A stretch of DNA of 64,000 bases from Paracoccus beibuensis (GTDB lineage Bacteria > Pseudomonadota > Alphaproteobacteria > Rhodobacterales > Rhodobacteraceae): NCBI RefSeq assembly GCF_026162625.1, contig NZ_JAOTBD010000003.1:124001-188000 (forward strand). The letters run 5' to 3'. Under the pieces are notes generated by a model. The model saw only the letters and a list, made by a program, of their open reading frames with translations, was not told the DNA's origin and did not search any database. Within the stretch, counting starts at the first letter, position 1, and each line of letters starts with the position of its first letter. The translations under genes were made by a program, and so were the position numbers. Positions 23,578-32,241 of the stretch are shown here, piece by piece.

Positions 23578-23799
23578 TCAATAGGTCGCCGGCGGATCGC
23601 TGGCCGGGAAGGATTCGTCCGACATCTCGTCCACGCGGTCCCAGTCCCGGGGCGGGCTGGCCATCTCTTCGGGTCCCGCGTCGCGGACGCGGTGGCGTGG
23701 CCCGTGGGGGTCGCTGACCGGCATGCGCCGCATCAGCGACGGTGCGGCCAGTCCGGCCAGCAGCCCCAGGCCGAACATCGTCATCAGTTCCTTGCGCAT
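23578..23799 (-). CDS. Small protein with DESFPASDPP tail motif
   Basis: This 73-residue protein has an N-terminal hydrophobic stretch (MTMFGLGLLAGLAAPSL, residues 7-23) that could be a membrane anchor. A hydrophilic middle follows. The C-terminal tail is EMSDESFPASDPPATY, a short motif that recurs at the ends of many small stress-type proteins in alphaproteobacteria; its function is unknown. AAAGG precedes the ATG at 23799, 13 bases after the SDR stop codon. Confidence 0.78.
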   Translation of the reverse strand: MRKELMTMFGLGLLAGLAAPSLMRRMPVSDPHGPRHRVRDAGPEEMASPPRDWDRVDEMSDESFPASDPPATY

Positions 23800-23812
23800 T
23801 CTTGTACCTTTC

Positions 23813-24670
23813 TCAGATGAAGGGCTTGCCGCCGGTGACGGCGATGGTCGCGCCCGAGACATAGCTGGACATGTCCTCTGCCAGCATCACATAGGCGGAT
23901 GCCAGTTCGACCGGTTGCGCGGGACGGCCCATGGGATAGTTGGCGCCGAATTCCGACACCGCTTCGGCCTTGAAGCTGCCGGGGATCAACGGCGTCCAGA
24001 CCGGGCCGGGCGCCACGCAGTTCACGCGGACGCCACGGTCCGCGACCATCTGCGCAAGCCCCATGGTGAAATTCTGGATTGCCCCCTTGGTCGAGGCATA
24101 GGCCAGAAGCGACGGGCTGGGCTGGTCCGAGTTGATCGACACGGTGTTGATGATCGACGCGCCCTCCTTCAGGTGCGGCATGGCGGCCTTGCACAGATAG
24201 AAGATCGCGTCGATATTCGTGGCGAAGGTGCGGCGCCACTCCTCGTCGGGGATGTCCTCGATCCTGTCGAACAGGTTCTGGTGACCGGCATTGTTGACCA
24301 GGATGTCCAGCTGGCCCCACGCCCCGATGATTTCGTCGACGATCTTGCGGCAATGGGCGGCGTCGGCGATATCGCCTTCGAAGCACAGGCAGCGCCGTCC
24401 CTCGGCCTCGAGCAGTTGGGCGGTCGACCGCGCGTCCTCGTCCTCGGACAGATAGGACAGTGCAACATCTGCACCTTCGCGGGCATAGGCGATCGCCACG
24501 GCACGGCCGATGCCGCTGTCGCCGCCGGTGATCAGCGCCGTCTTGCCGGCCAGGCGACCTGCGCCACGCCAGCCGTCCTCCCCATGGTCGGGCACCGGGT
24601 CCATGCGCATGAAGCTTCCGGGCAGCTCCTGCGTCTGTTTGGGGAAGGGCGGCTTGGGATAGCGGGTCAT
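23813..24670 (-). CDS. Glucose/ribitol-type SDR dehydrogenase
   Basis: This 285-residue SDR has the extended N-terminus seen in YhdG/YhxC-type stress SDRs (about 45 residues before the cofactor motif), then ITGGDSGIGRAVAIAYA, NNAGHQNLF and YASTKGAIQNFTMGL as the catalytic region. AGGAG precedes the start at 24670. It is the first gene of a three-gene unit with a textbook EcfG-type promoter only 33 bases upstream. Enzymes of this group are induced by osmotic or general stress; substrate unknown. Confidence 0.9.
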   Translation of the reverse strand: MTRYPKPPFPKQTQELPGSFMRMDPVPDHGEDGWRGAGRLAGKTALITGGDSGIGRAVAIAYAREGADVALSYLSEDEDARSTAQLLEAEGRRCLCFEGDIADAAHCRKIVDEIIGAWGQLDILVNNAGHQNLFDRIEDIPDEEWRRTFATNIDAIFYLCKAAMPHLKEGASIINTVSINSDQPSPSLLAYASTKGAIQNFTMGLAQMVADRGVRVNCVAPGPVWTPLIPGSFKAEAVSEFGANYPMGRPAQPVELASAYVMLAEDMSSYVSGATIAVTGGKPFI

Positions 24671-24702
24671 GAATCGGCTCCTGTCGAAGGTGTCCGCCGC
24701 GT

Positions 24703-24727
24703 AACCGGAACCGCCCCCTAATGTTCC
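24703..24727 (-). promoter_or_regulatory. EcfG-type promoter
   Basis: On the minus strand GGAAC (24727-24723), 16 bases, then GGTT (24706-24703), in front of the SDR operon. Confidence 0.7.
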
Positions 24728-24884
24728 TGCCGAAGGACCAAGCTGCCGCTGCCGGGCGGCTTTCGCCGAACGGCAGAAGGGGCGCCCGCTGCGGAACCCA
24801 ACGCCGTTCCCGTGCATTGGCACACGTGACAACAATTTCGCCAAGCGAAGATCGCGAGACGGACAGGCTGACGGAAGGCAACGC

Positions 24885-25364
24885 ATGTCAGACGACTTAC
24901 TCGACCACGTCCGGGCGCTGCATGCGTACGGCCAGTCGCTGTGTGGCAACCCGACCGAGGCGGAAGATCTGGTCCAGGAGACGCTGGTGCGCGCGATCGA
25001 ACACGCGGACAGCTATCGCCCCGGCACCTACATGCGCGCGTGGCTTTTCACCATCATGCGCAACCGCTTCTATACGAACCGCAAGAAGGCGGCGAGGGAA
25101 CCGACCGGTTCGGCCGACTGCGTCTCGATCGGGCCCAGCACGCAGCCAACGCAGGAATGGCACCTGCGCAACAACGAGCTTTGGCAGGCCTTGGACGCGA
25201 TGCCGACGCATTACCGCGAGGCGATCGTGCTGGTCGGCGTGATCGGCGAAAGCTACCTCAATGCAGCAGAAATCCTGGACTGCGACATCGGGACCGTGAA
25301 AAGCCGCATCTCTCGGGCGCGGGCGATCCTGCGCAACGCCATCGATCCGCCGGGCGACGAGTGA
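24885..25364 (+). CDS. EcfG-like (ECF15) RNA polymerase sigma factor
   Basis: This 159-residue sigma-70 protein has only regions 2 and 4. Region 2 contains EDLVQETLVRAIEH and the GTYMRAWLFTIMRNRFY stretch (residues 47-63), a hallmark of EcfG-type sigma factors that run the general stress response of alphaproteobacteria. Region 4 has ILDCDIGTVKSRISRARA. GGAAGG precedes the ATG. NepR and PhyR, usually next to ecfG, are not recognisable immediately beside it, so it may be a secondary EcfG. Two small NepR-like genes lie about 2 kb away. The many GGAAC-N16-GGTT elements in this window are its likely targets. Confidence 0.85.
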   Translation: MSDDLLDHVRALHAYGQSLCGNPTEAEDLVQETLVRAIEHADSYRPGTYMRAWLFTIMRNRFYTNRKKAAREPTGSADCVSIGPSTQPTQEWHLRNNELWQALDAMPTHYREAIVLVGVIGESYLNAAEILDCDIGTVKSRISRARAILRNAIDPPGDE

Positions 25365-25435
25365 TCCCTCGGGGTCGTCTCTTCAACGCACATCAGGCCA
25401 AGCTCTTTACCACGTGATGATTGGATTATCTGAGG

Positions 25436-25460
25436 ACGGGGCGCCAGTGGCGCCCCGTTT
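25436..25460. terminator. Bidirectional-type terminator hairpin
   Basis: A 10-bp perfect stem (ACGGGGCGCC / GGCGCCCCGT) with a 3-base loop lies between the convergent sigma and PRC-barrel genes. A short T run (GTTT) follows on the plus strand. Confidence 0.75.
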
Positions 25461-25466
25461 CAGTCA

Positions 25467-26720
25467 TCAGGCCTCGTAGGCGGGCATCTGTTCCAGCTGT
25501 TCCCGCGAGGCGTCGACATGGACGCGGATTTCGTCGCCCCCTTCGCTGCGCAGCACGGTCACCTCGTCAAGGCCAAGCGCGACGGTATGGGCGCCGATTC
25601 CCAGGAAGCCGCCGACGTCGACGATGAAGAACTCGACCACGCCATCTTCGGACAGGCGCACGTCCTCGACGTTGCCGATGCTCGAGTCGTCCTGGCCGAA
25701 GACTTCGGCACCGTTCAGTTCCTCGACCGAGATCGTGTTCTGCTCGACCACGACATAGCCGGCAAGTTCCGTCTGCGGCGGGGTCATCGGCTCGCGGCCC
25801 TGCCGCCAGTCGGTCGCGGCGGTTTCGCCGGCCTGCTGCTGCATGGCCTGCGGGTCGGCCTGCTGATCGGCGTTCTGGGCTGCGGCCTGTTCGCCCGCCT
25901 GCTCCTCGACGCTGACATTCGCCTCTCCGCTTTCATTGAATTCTACCTGAGGTTCTTCCTGCTGGGTGAACTCGATGATCGGCTCGGCGGATTCATAGAC
26001 GACCTCGGGCTGCATCTGCTCCAGGTCGACCTGCGCTTCGCCCTGTTCGTTCAGCCGGACCTGGGGCGTCCCCTGCTCGACGTTGACCTCGGCGCCGTCG
26101 GCGTCCTCGGGCGCGTCCTGAAGCGCGACATCGACCTGGGCCTCGCCCTGTTCGACATTCACGGTCGGCTCGGCCTGCTCGACGTTAACCTGCGGTTCAG
26201 GGGTCGAGACGGCGACCTGAGGGTCGGGCATCTGCACGATGATCTCGGGCTCGGGCTGGTCGATCGTCACCGTCGGCTGGGGCATGTCGATGGTGACGGT
26301 CGGCTGAGCCTGCCGCACGATGATCCGCGGGCGCGGCACGGTCACGTCCACCTGCGGTTCGGGCTGCGTGACGCTGACCTCGGGTGCGGGCTGCTGGACC
26401 GAAACGGTCGGGTCGGGCTGGGTCACCACGATCCGTCCTTCGATCATGTCGGCGTCTTCGCCCTGCTCCAATGCGGCGTTGACCTGAACGACATAGGGTT
26501 CGCAGGCGGCGTCGTCGCCAGCCTCCATCACCGGGCGCGCCTCGTCCAGCCACACCTGCTGCAGGCGGTCGCTGTATTCGTCCGCGATGCGTTCAAGCTG
26601 TGCACAATAGTCGGAGCCGGTCTCTTGACCCATGCCTTCTGCGGTTTCCTGTGCAAGCGCCGGTGCCGCTGTCGAGCAGAGCAGCGACGCCGCCAGGATC
26701 TTTGTCAGACGCTGTTTCAT
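25467..26720 (-). CDS. Secreted PRC-barrel protein with beta-type repeat region
   Basis: The 417-residue precursor starts with a signal peptide (LAASLLCSTAAPALA, cleaved before QETAE). After a helical stretch (residues 30-80) comes a long region (about residues 95-270) of roughly 9-residue repeats built on QPxPxVxV (for example VTQPDPTVSVQQPAPEVSV), then a Gln/Ala-rich linker. A C-terminal PRC-barrel domain follows (GAEVFGQDDSSIGNVEDVRL). PRC barrels bind RNA, proteins or photosynthetic complexes, but here the protein is exported. AGGAG precedes the start at 26720, and an EcfG-type promoter lies 35 bases upstream. The function is not known. Confidence 0.85.
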   Translation of the reverse strand: MKQRLTKILAASLLCSTAAPALAQETAEGMGQETGSDYCAQLERIADEYSDRLQQVWLDEARPVMEAGDDAACEPYVVQVNAALEQGEDADMIEGRIVVTQPDPTVSVQQPAPEVSVTQPEPQVDVTVPRPRIIVRQAQPTVTIDMPQPTVTIDQPEPEIIVQMPDPQVAVSTPEPQVNVEQAEPTVNVEQGEAQVDVALQDAPEDADGAEVNVEQGTPQVRLNEQGEAQVDLEQMQPEVVYESAEPIIEFTQQEEPQVEFNESGEANVSVEEQAGEQAAAQNADQQADPQAMQQQAGETAATDWRQGREPMTPPQTELAGYVVVEQNTISVEELNGAEVFGQDDSSIGNVEDVRLSEDGVVEFFIVDVGGFLGIGAHTVALGLDEVTVLRSEGGDEIRVHVDASREQLEQMPAYEA

Positions 26721-26754
26721 CGTCGTCTCCTGTGTTGTCGGATTGGGCACGTGC

Positions 26755-26779
26755 AACAGTCGGATCGGCGATGTGTTCC
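26755..26779 (-). promoter_or_regulatory. EcfG-type promoter
   Basis: On the minus strand GGAAC (26779-26775), 16 bases, then TGTT (26758-26755), ahead of the PRC-barrel gene. Confidence 0.65.
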
Positions 26780-26810
26780 TGTTTTTCGGCAGAATCTGGC
26801 CGGTTTCACG

Positions 26811-27749
26811 TTAGGGGGTTGTCAGTGAAGAATATTTTGCGGCGCCGCTCCCCTGCTGCCGGTCAGCGGCCACCTGGGCTGCGATCCACGCGCGGAACCG
26901 CACCAGCGCCGGGTTGCCGTCGCCGCGCTCGGGCCAGGCCAGCCAATAGGCGCCGTCGCCGGGGACTGCAGGCCGAAGGATCGGCATCAGGCGGCACTCG
27001 TCGATCTCGGGTTGCGCGAGGTAGCTTGGCAGCAACGCCACGCCCAGACCGCTGATCGCTGCCTGGATCATCATCGAGAACTGGTCCATCACCATGCCGG
27101 ACACCGCGCCCCCCGCGCCGCCCTGGGCGCGAAACCACGCCCGCCAGCCCTGCGGGCGCGTCTCCAGCTGCAGCATCGGCAGGCCCGCCATGTCGTCAGG
27201 CCCAGCAATCGGGTGACGAGCCAGGAAAACGGGCGAGGCGCAGGCCGTCAGGCGTTCGTCGAACAGCTTCATGTGCCGCGCGTCGGGCCAGTCGTCGGCA
27301 CCGAAATGGATCGCGGCATCAAAGGACTCGGCCGTGAAGCTGAAGCGTTGGATCTTGGTCGACAGGTTGATCGAGATGCCCGGATTGTCGGCCAGGAACT
27401 GCCCGATCCGCGGCGCCAGCCAGCGCGTCGCAAAGGTCGGCAGCACCGACAGCGACAGCGCGCCGCCCCCTGGGTTGGCGATCAGCCCCATGCTGGCGCG
27501 CTGGATCACGTCCAGTCCTTGGGTGACGCTGGCGGCATAGATCTGCGCTTCGGGCGTGGGCGTCAGGCGCTTGCGGTCACGGGTGAACAGCGGCTTGCCC
27601 AGCTGGCGCTCAAGCGAGGCGATCAACCGGCTGACGGTGCTTTGCGTCAGGTGCAGCTCATCCGCGGCGGCGGTGACGGAGCGGTGACGCATCACGGCCT
27701 CGAAGGCGATCAGCTGGGACAGGGATGGCAGGAACCGGCGTTGGCGCAT
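26811..27749 (-). CDS. LysR family regulator, probably of glutarate catabolism
   Basis: This 312-residue regulator has an N-terminal winged helix-turn-helix (residues 10-65, with [20 protein letters not shown]) and a periplasmic-binding-type effector domain. The start is the ATG at 27749; a TTG one codon upstream is also open. It is transcribed divergently from a glutaryl-CoA dehydrogenase gene, the arrangement seen for GcdR-type regulators of gcdH in pseudomonads. It is therefore a likely glutarate- or glutaryl-CoA-responsive activator; the effector is inferred from context. Confidence 0.85.
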   Translation of the reverse strand: MRQRRFLPSLSQLIAFEAVMRHRSVTAAADELHLTQSTVSRLIASLERQLGKPLFTRDRKRLTPTPEAQIYAASVTQGLDVIQRASMGLIANPGGGALSLSVLPTFATRWLAPRIGQFLADNPGISINLSTKIQRFSFTAESFDAAIHFGADDWPDARHMKLFDERLTACASPVFLARHPIAGPDDMAGLPMLQLETRPQGWRAWFRAQGGAGGAVSGMVMDQFSMMIQAAISGLGVALLPSYLAQPEIDECRLMPILRPAVPGDGAYWLAWPERGDGNPALVRFRAWIAAQVAADRQQGSGAAKYSSLTTP

Positions 27750-27854
27750 CAAACATTCATAGGATGCATGTTCTCATGTGGAAATACCGTTTCTGTCTCG
27801 GATCGGAATGGACTAGACCACGGAAAACAGTCATTCGATGCAGGAAGGCCGATC

Positions 27855-29063
27855 ATGCTGGACAAGACCACCGTGGACCACAAGGGCGGCGCCTTCACTT
27901 GGGAAGACCCGTTCCTGCTGACCGACCAGCTCGAGGAAGACGAGCGGATGATCCGCGAAACTGCCGCGTCCTTTGCCGCCGACAAGCTGGCCCCCCGCGT
28001 GCAGGAGGCCTATCTGAATGAACATACCGACCCCGAGATCTTTGCCGAGATGGGCGCCAGCGGCCTGCTGGGCGTCACCATCCCCGAGGAATATGGCGGG
28101 GTCGGCGCCTCCTATGTCGCCTACGGCCTTGTCGCCCGAGAGGTCGAGCGGATCGACAGCGGCTATCGGTCGATGATGTCGGTGCAAAGCAGCCTGGTGA
28201 TGTTCCCGATCCACGCCTACGGTTCCGAGGAGCAGCGCCGGAAATACCTGCCCAAGCTTGCCAGCGGCGAATGGATCGGCTGCTTCGGCCTGACCGAACC
28301 CGACGCCGGGTCGGACCCCGCCGGCATGAAGACCCGCGCTGTGAAGACCGACGGCGGCTATCGCCTGAACGGGTCCAAGATGTGGATCTCGAACAGCCCG
28401 ATCGCGGATGTCTTCGTGGTCTGGGCCAAGTCGGACGCCCATGACGGCAAGATCCGCGGCTTTGTGCTGGAGAAGGGCATGAAGGGCCTGTCGGCTCCCA
28501 AGATCGGCGGCAAGCTGAGCCTGCGGGCATCCATCACCGGCGAGATCGTGATGGAGGATGTCGAGGTTGGCGAGGACGCGCTGCTGCCGAACGTCAGCGG
28601 CATGTCGGGCCCGTTCGGCTGCCTCAATCGCGCGCGTTACGGCATCAGCTGGGGCGTCATGGGGGCGGCCGAGGATTGCTGGTTCCGCGCCCACCGCTAT
28701 GGCATGGACCGCAAGCAGTTCAACCGGCCGCTGGCCGCCACGCAGCTTTACCAGAAAAAGCTGGCCGACATGCAGACCGAGATCGCGCTTGGCCTGCAGG
28801 CATCGCTGCGCGTCGGGCGGCTGATGGACCAGGGCCGCTTCGCGCCCGAGATGATCTCGCTGATCAAGCGCAACAACTGCGGCAAGGCGCTGGATATCGC
28901 GCGCGTGGCCCGCGACATGCATGGCGGCAACGGCATCCAGATCGAATATCACGTGATGCGTCACGCCCAGAACCTCGAAACCGTCAACACTTACGAGGGC
29001 ACGCATGACGTCCACGCACTGATCCTGGGGCGGGCGCAGACGGGGTTGCAGGCCTTTGCCTGA
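27855..29063 (+). CDS. gcdH: Glutaryl-CoA dehydrogenase
   Basis: This 402-residue acyl-CoA dehydrogenase family member is of the length and type of GcdH, the FAD enzyme that oxidatively decarboxylates glutaryl-CoA to crotonyl-CoA in lysine and tryptophan breakdown. The catalytic Glu sits in [10 protein letters not shown] near the C-terminus, and [12 protein letters not shown] is the flavin-contact motif. AGGAAGG precedes the ATG. A LysR regulator is divergent and a CoA-transferase gene overlaps its 3' end, the usual glutarate module. Confidence 0.93.
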   Translation: MLDKTTVDHKGGAFTWEDPFLLTDQLEEDERMIRETAASFAADKLAPRVQEAYLNEHTDPEIFAEMGASGLLGVTIPEEYGGVGASYVAYGLVAREVERIDSGYRSMMSVQSSLVMFPIHAYGSEEQRRKYLPKLASGEWIGCFGLTEPDAGSDPAGMKTRAVKTDGGYRLNGSKMWISNSPIADVFVVWAKSDAHDGKIRGFVLEKGMKGLSAPKIGGKLSLRASITGEIVMEDVEVGEDALLPNVSGMSGPFGCLNRARYGISWGVMGAAEDCWFRAHRYGMDRKQFNRPLAATQLYQKKLADMQTEIALGLQASLRVGRLMDQGRFAPEMISLIKRNNCGKALDIARVARDMHGGNGIQIEYHVMRHAQNLETVNTYEGTHDVHALILGRAQTGLQAFA

Positions 29064-30195
29064 AGGACCTTTGACCGGGCTGAAGGTCGTCGAGCTTGCG
29101 CGCATCCTGGCCGGTCCCTGGATCGGCCAGACCCTGGCCGATCTGGGCGCGCAGGTCATCAAGGTGGAGGCGCCGGAAGGCGACGACACGCGCCGCTGGG
29201 GCCCTCCGTTCATCCAGCGCCCGCGCGCCGACGGCACCACCGAAACCGTCGCCGCCTATTTCCACTCCACCAATCGCGGCAAGACCAGCGTCACCTGCGA
29301 CTTCAACGATCCGGGCGACCTTGCGCGCCTGAAGGGGCTGATTGACCAGGCCGACGTTGTGATCGAGAACTTCAAGGCGGGCGGGTTGGCGCGGTTCGGG
29401 CTGGACTATGCCAGCATGGCGGCGCGCAATCCGGGGCTGGTCTATGCCTCGGTCACGGGATTCGGGCAGACGGGGCCGCGCGCCAGCCAGCCGGGATACG
29501 ACTTCCTGATCCAGGGGATGGGCGGCATCATGGACCTGACCGGCGACCCGAAGGGAGAGCCGCAGAAGGTGGGCGTCGCCTGGATCGACATCTTCACCGG
29601 CCTTTATGGCGTCATCGGCATCCAGGCCGCGCTGGCCGAGCGGGCACGGTCGGGGCAGGGGCAGCACGTCGACCTGGCGCTCTTCGACTGCGCGCTTGGT
29701 GTGCTGGCGAACCAGGCGGCCAACCACCTGCTGGGCGGCGTCGAGCCGTCGCGGCTGGGAAACGCGCATCCGAACATCGTGCCCTACCAGGTGTTTCCCG
29801 CCCGCGACGGCCATCTGATCATCGCCTGCGGCAACGACCGGCAGTTCCGCGCGCTGTGCCTGGCGCTGGGGCTGGACGGTCTTGCCGCCGATCCCGATTT
29901 GGCGACCAACGCGCAGCGGGTCGCGGGACGCGAGGATCTGTGCGCGCGCCTGACGCAGGCGACGGCCGCCCGCGACCGTGCCGACCTGATCGCGGCGCTG
30001 ACCGCGGCTGGCGTTCCCGCCGGTCCGATCAACCGGGTATCGGAGGCGCTGTCAGACCCGCAGGCGCAGGCGCGCGGCATGGTCGTCGCGCCCGAGGGGA
30101 TCGCGGGCCTGCGCACGCCCATCACCCTGTCGCGCAACGCCACCGTCGCCCAAGGCGCCGCCCCCGCCCTGGGCGAGGGGCGCTGGTCCTTCTAG
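29056..30195 (+). CDS. CaiB/BaiF (class III) CoA-transferase, likely glutarate CoA-transferase
   Basis: This 379-residue protein has the family III signature at its N-terminus ([22 protein letters not shown]), the active-site Asp region ([15 protein letters not shown]) and the [12 protein letters not shown] stretch. The reading frame starts with TTG at 29056, which overlaps gcdH by 8 bases; another TTG at 29071 is the alternative. No ATG gives the complete domain, so a rare start codon is likely. It would move CoA from succinyl-CoA to glutarate, feeding gcdH. The pair lies in one transcript. Confidence 0.85.
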   Translation: MPEGPLTGLKVVELARILAGPWIGQTLADLGAQVIKVEAPEGDDTRRWGPPFIQRPRADGTTETVAAYFHSTNRGKTSVTCDFNDPGDLARLKGLIDQADVVIENFKAGGLARFGLDYASMAARNPGLVYASVTGFGQTGPRASQPGYDFLIQGMGGIMDLTGDPKGEPQKVGVAWIDIFTGLYGVIGIQAALAERARSGQGQHVDLALFDCALGVLANQAANHLLGGVEPSRLGNAHPNIVPYQVFPARDGHLIIACGNDRQFRALCLALGLDGLAADPDLATNAQRVAGREDLCARLTQATAARDRADLIAALTAAGVPAGPINRVSEALSDPQAQARGMVVAPEGIAGLRTPITLSRNATVAQGAAPALGEGRWSF

Positions 30196-31028
30196 CCGGT
30201 CGCGACCACCTGCGTCAGCGGCTGCTTGACATGGACCGGCTGCGTACCGCGGCTGGCCAGATCGCCAATGCCGCAGTCGAAGACGATGTCGCTGCCCAGC
30301 CCGAAGACGCGGGTGTCGGGGCGCAGCGCGTCCTTCAGGCGGTCGATGGGCGTCCTGCTGGTCAGGCCTTGCGGACCCGCCCCGATGATCAGCGGCGCGA
30401 TCGACACCTGCAGGCGGTCCAGCAGACCCGGTTCAAGAAACCCCGCGATCGTTGTGCCGCCGCCCTCGATCAGCAGCGACCCCAGATCGATTGCGCGCAG
30501 CCCGTCCAGGATCTGGGCCGGGTCCAGCCGCCCGTCGCGCAGGGGCAGGCGCAGAACCTCGACGCCTTGGGGGCGGGGGCGGTCGACGCCCTGCACGACG
30601 ACGCGGCGGGTGCCGGTAGAGGCCAGCATCGGTGCGTCGTCGAACAGACGGCCGCGCGGGTCGATCACGATCCGGGCCGGGTCGTGGCCGCTGCACAGCC
30701 GCACGGTCAGGCGCGGATGGTCGTGCAGCGCCGTGCCGACCCCGATCACGACACCGTCGACCAGCGCCCGCAGCCGGTGCAGATGCGCCAGCCCGTCCGG
30801 ACCCGACACGTCGCGCGCATCGCCCGAGGCGGTGGCGATCCGCCCGTCCAGCGACTGCCCGATCTGCGCCACCGTCACCGGCCCCAGGTCGCGCCGGGCG
30901 ACGGGGCCATAGAGGTCCAGCGCCGCCCGCTCTCCGGCCGAGAAGCGGCCGCAGCAGGCGCAGGCCCGGCCGCTGCGAACCGACAGGATGCGGTCCCAGA
31001 CCCGGGGGGTGACGTCGACGGCCTGCAT
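30192..31028 (-). CDS. RibD C-terminal reductase-like protein, stand-alone
   Basis: This 278-residue protein has a RibD-type dihydrofolate-reductase-fold reductase domain from about residue 50 (QIGQSLDGRIATASGD, then VIGVGTALHDHPRL and IEGGGTTIAGFLE). In riboflavin synthesis that domain reduces a pyrimidinone ribose. No deaminase domain is present. A short Cys-rich segment (ACACCGRF, C23, C25, C26) precedes it. It is the last gene of the ribA-PTPS-like operon. It probably reduces a pyrimidine or pterin intermediate made by RibA-type chemistry, but the product is not known. The stop codon overlaps, tail to tail, the CoA-transferase stop. Confidence 0.85.
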   Translation of the reverse strand: MQAVDVTPRVWDRILSVRSGRACACCGRFSAGERAALDLYGPVARRDLGPVTVAQIGQSLDGRIATASGDARDVSGPDGLAHLHRLRALVDGVVIGVGTALHDHPRLTVRLCSGHDPARIVIDPRGRLFDDAPMLASTGTRRVVVQGVDRPRPQGVEVLRLPLRDGRLDPAQILDGLRAIDLGSLLIEGGGTTIAGFLEPGLLDRLQVSIAPLIIGAGPQGLTSRTPIDRLKDALRPDTRVFGLGSDIVFDCGIGDLASRGTQPVHVKQPLTQVVATG

Positions 31029-31050
31029 GTTCTCGTCCTCTCCAGGTTGG

Positions 31051-31824
31051 TCAGGGGGCGCCGGGTGGCAGCGCCAAAAGGTCCAGATGCCCGATGAGGC
31101 AGCGGCTGTCGGTCGCCATCCCGGCGCGGGTGCGGCCCCATTCCAGCGCCATCGGCTGGCCGGCCTGCGACGCCGCCGTCGCGATGCCGTCCACCAGCGC
31201 CCGCTGCAGCGGGACGCCCTCTGTCCCGATGCGCCACGGGCTGATGGCCTGCTGCGTCTGGAACCCGGCGGCGCGGAAGATGGTGGCGGCCACCGTCGCG
31301 GCATCGGGGCCGAGCGCCGGGCCCAGTCCCTTGTCGCTGCGCTGGTGGTCGTTGAAGGCGCGGGTCACGTCGTCATCCTTCGGCAAGGCAGGCTCCCACG
31401 CCATGATGCCATCATAGGAGAGCGCCGCATAGAAGGGCAGCTTCGCCGCCGCCAGTCGCGCGGCCAGGCCCTCGATCCAGGCCGCGGGCAGCAGGTCCAG
31501 CAGCGCCGAGGCGGTGACCAGCGTCACGCCCTCCAGCGGCAGGGCGTCCAGGTCCGCCAGGTCCTGCTCGTGCAGCTGCGCCTGGCCGGGGGCCTCGGCC
31601 GCTGCCTGCCTCAGCAGGTGCGGATCGTTGTCGACCAGATGCCAGCGGGCGTGGCCGGGCAGGTGCGGCGCCAGCGCCCTGACGGTCGATCCGGTGCCGC
31701 AGCCCAGGTCCAGGATCACAGGTTCGGGTCCGGTAGCAGCCACGGCGCGGGCCAGCAGTGCAGCGTCCCGCGCCGCAAGGTCCGCGGGTTCGCGCAGGGC
31801 CAGCCACTCGGCCGAGAAGCCCAT
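31051..31824 (-). CDS. Class I SAM-dependent methyltransferase
   Basis: This 257-residue methyltransferase has motif I at about residues 42-52 (VILDLGCGTGST), an acidic motif II (HLVDNDPHLL) and TASALLDLLPAAWIE near motif IV/V. It starts 2 bases after the PTPS-like gene ends and is followed 22 bases later by the RibD-like gene, so it belongs to the same operon. The context suggests N- or O-methylation of a pterin, flavin or deazapurine-like molecule. The substrate is inferred from neighbours only. Confidence 0.85.
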   Translation of the reverse strand: MGFSAEWLALREPADLAARDAALLARAVAATGPEPVILDLGCGTGSTVRALAPHLPGHARWHLVDNDPHLLRQAAAEAPGQAQLHEQDLADLDALPLEGVTLVTASALLDLLPAAWIEGLAARLAAAKLPFYAALSYDGIMAWEPALPKDDDVTRAFNDHQRSDKGLGPALGPDAATVAATIFRAAGFQTQQAISPWRIGTEGVPLQRALVDGIATAASQAGQPMALEWGRTRAGMATDSRCLIGHLDLLALPPGAP

Positions 31825-31826
31825 CG

Positions 31827-32222
31827 TCAGAGATCCCCCTCGAACCAGGCCCGCGCCATGTGACTTTCATGCAGCGTCACGCGCAGCCGCTTCAGCCGCG
31901 CCGGATCGCCTAGGCCGCCCGACCGTGCCTTGCCCGCGAGTTGGTCGAAGATGTGCTTGCAGAGAAACTCGGTCGTGGTGAACGTGCCGCCGAAGGCGTC
32001 GACCTCGTCCAGGTTCTTGTAGCGGAGCGGCGCAAGCGCCTCGGCCAGCGCCTCGGTCGCCAGGCCCATGTCGACGACCAGGCTTTCGTCGTCCAGCGCC
32101 TCGGCGAAGAAGGCGGCGTCGACGGTGAAGGTGGCGCCGTGCATGCCCTGCGCCGGCCCGAAGGTGGGCGAGGGCAGGGAATGGGCGATCATGATGTGGT
32201 CCCGGACTTCGACTGCGAACAT
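31827..32222 (-). CDS. PTPS/QueD-like protein lacking catalytic residues
   Basis: This 131-residue protein has the T-fold of 6-pyruvoyl-tetrahydropterin synthase/QueD (residues 1-50 around AHSLPSPTFGPAQGMHGATF; the TTTEFLCKHIFDQL helix; HESHMARAWF near the end). H14 and H28 match two zinc ligands, but the third position in HGH is Ala (A30), and the catalytic Cys that normally precedes HGH is missing (A24). The LDH-type catalytic His also appears absent. The reaction must therefore differ from ordinary PTPS or QueD. It lies between the MDR and methyltransferase genes of the RibA operon. Confidence 0.8.
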   Translation of the reverse strand: MFAVEVRDHIMIAHSLPSPTFGPAQGMHGATFTVDAAFFAEALDDESLVVDMGLATEALAEALAPLRYKNLDEVDAFGGTFTTTEFLCKHIFDQLAGKARSGGLGDPARLKRLRVTLHESHMARAWFEGDL

Positions 32223-32241
32223 TGGCGCTCCTTCAGGATAA

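Noticed and set aside
24793-24817. EcfG-type promoter upstream of the sigma gene
   Set aside because: GGAAC is present at 24793-24797 but the bases 16 or 17 further on (GCAT/CATT) do not match the -10.
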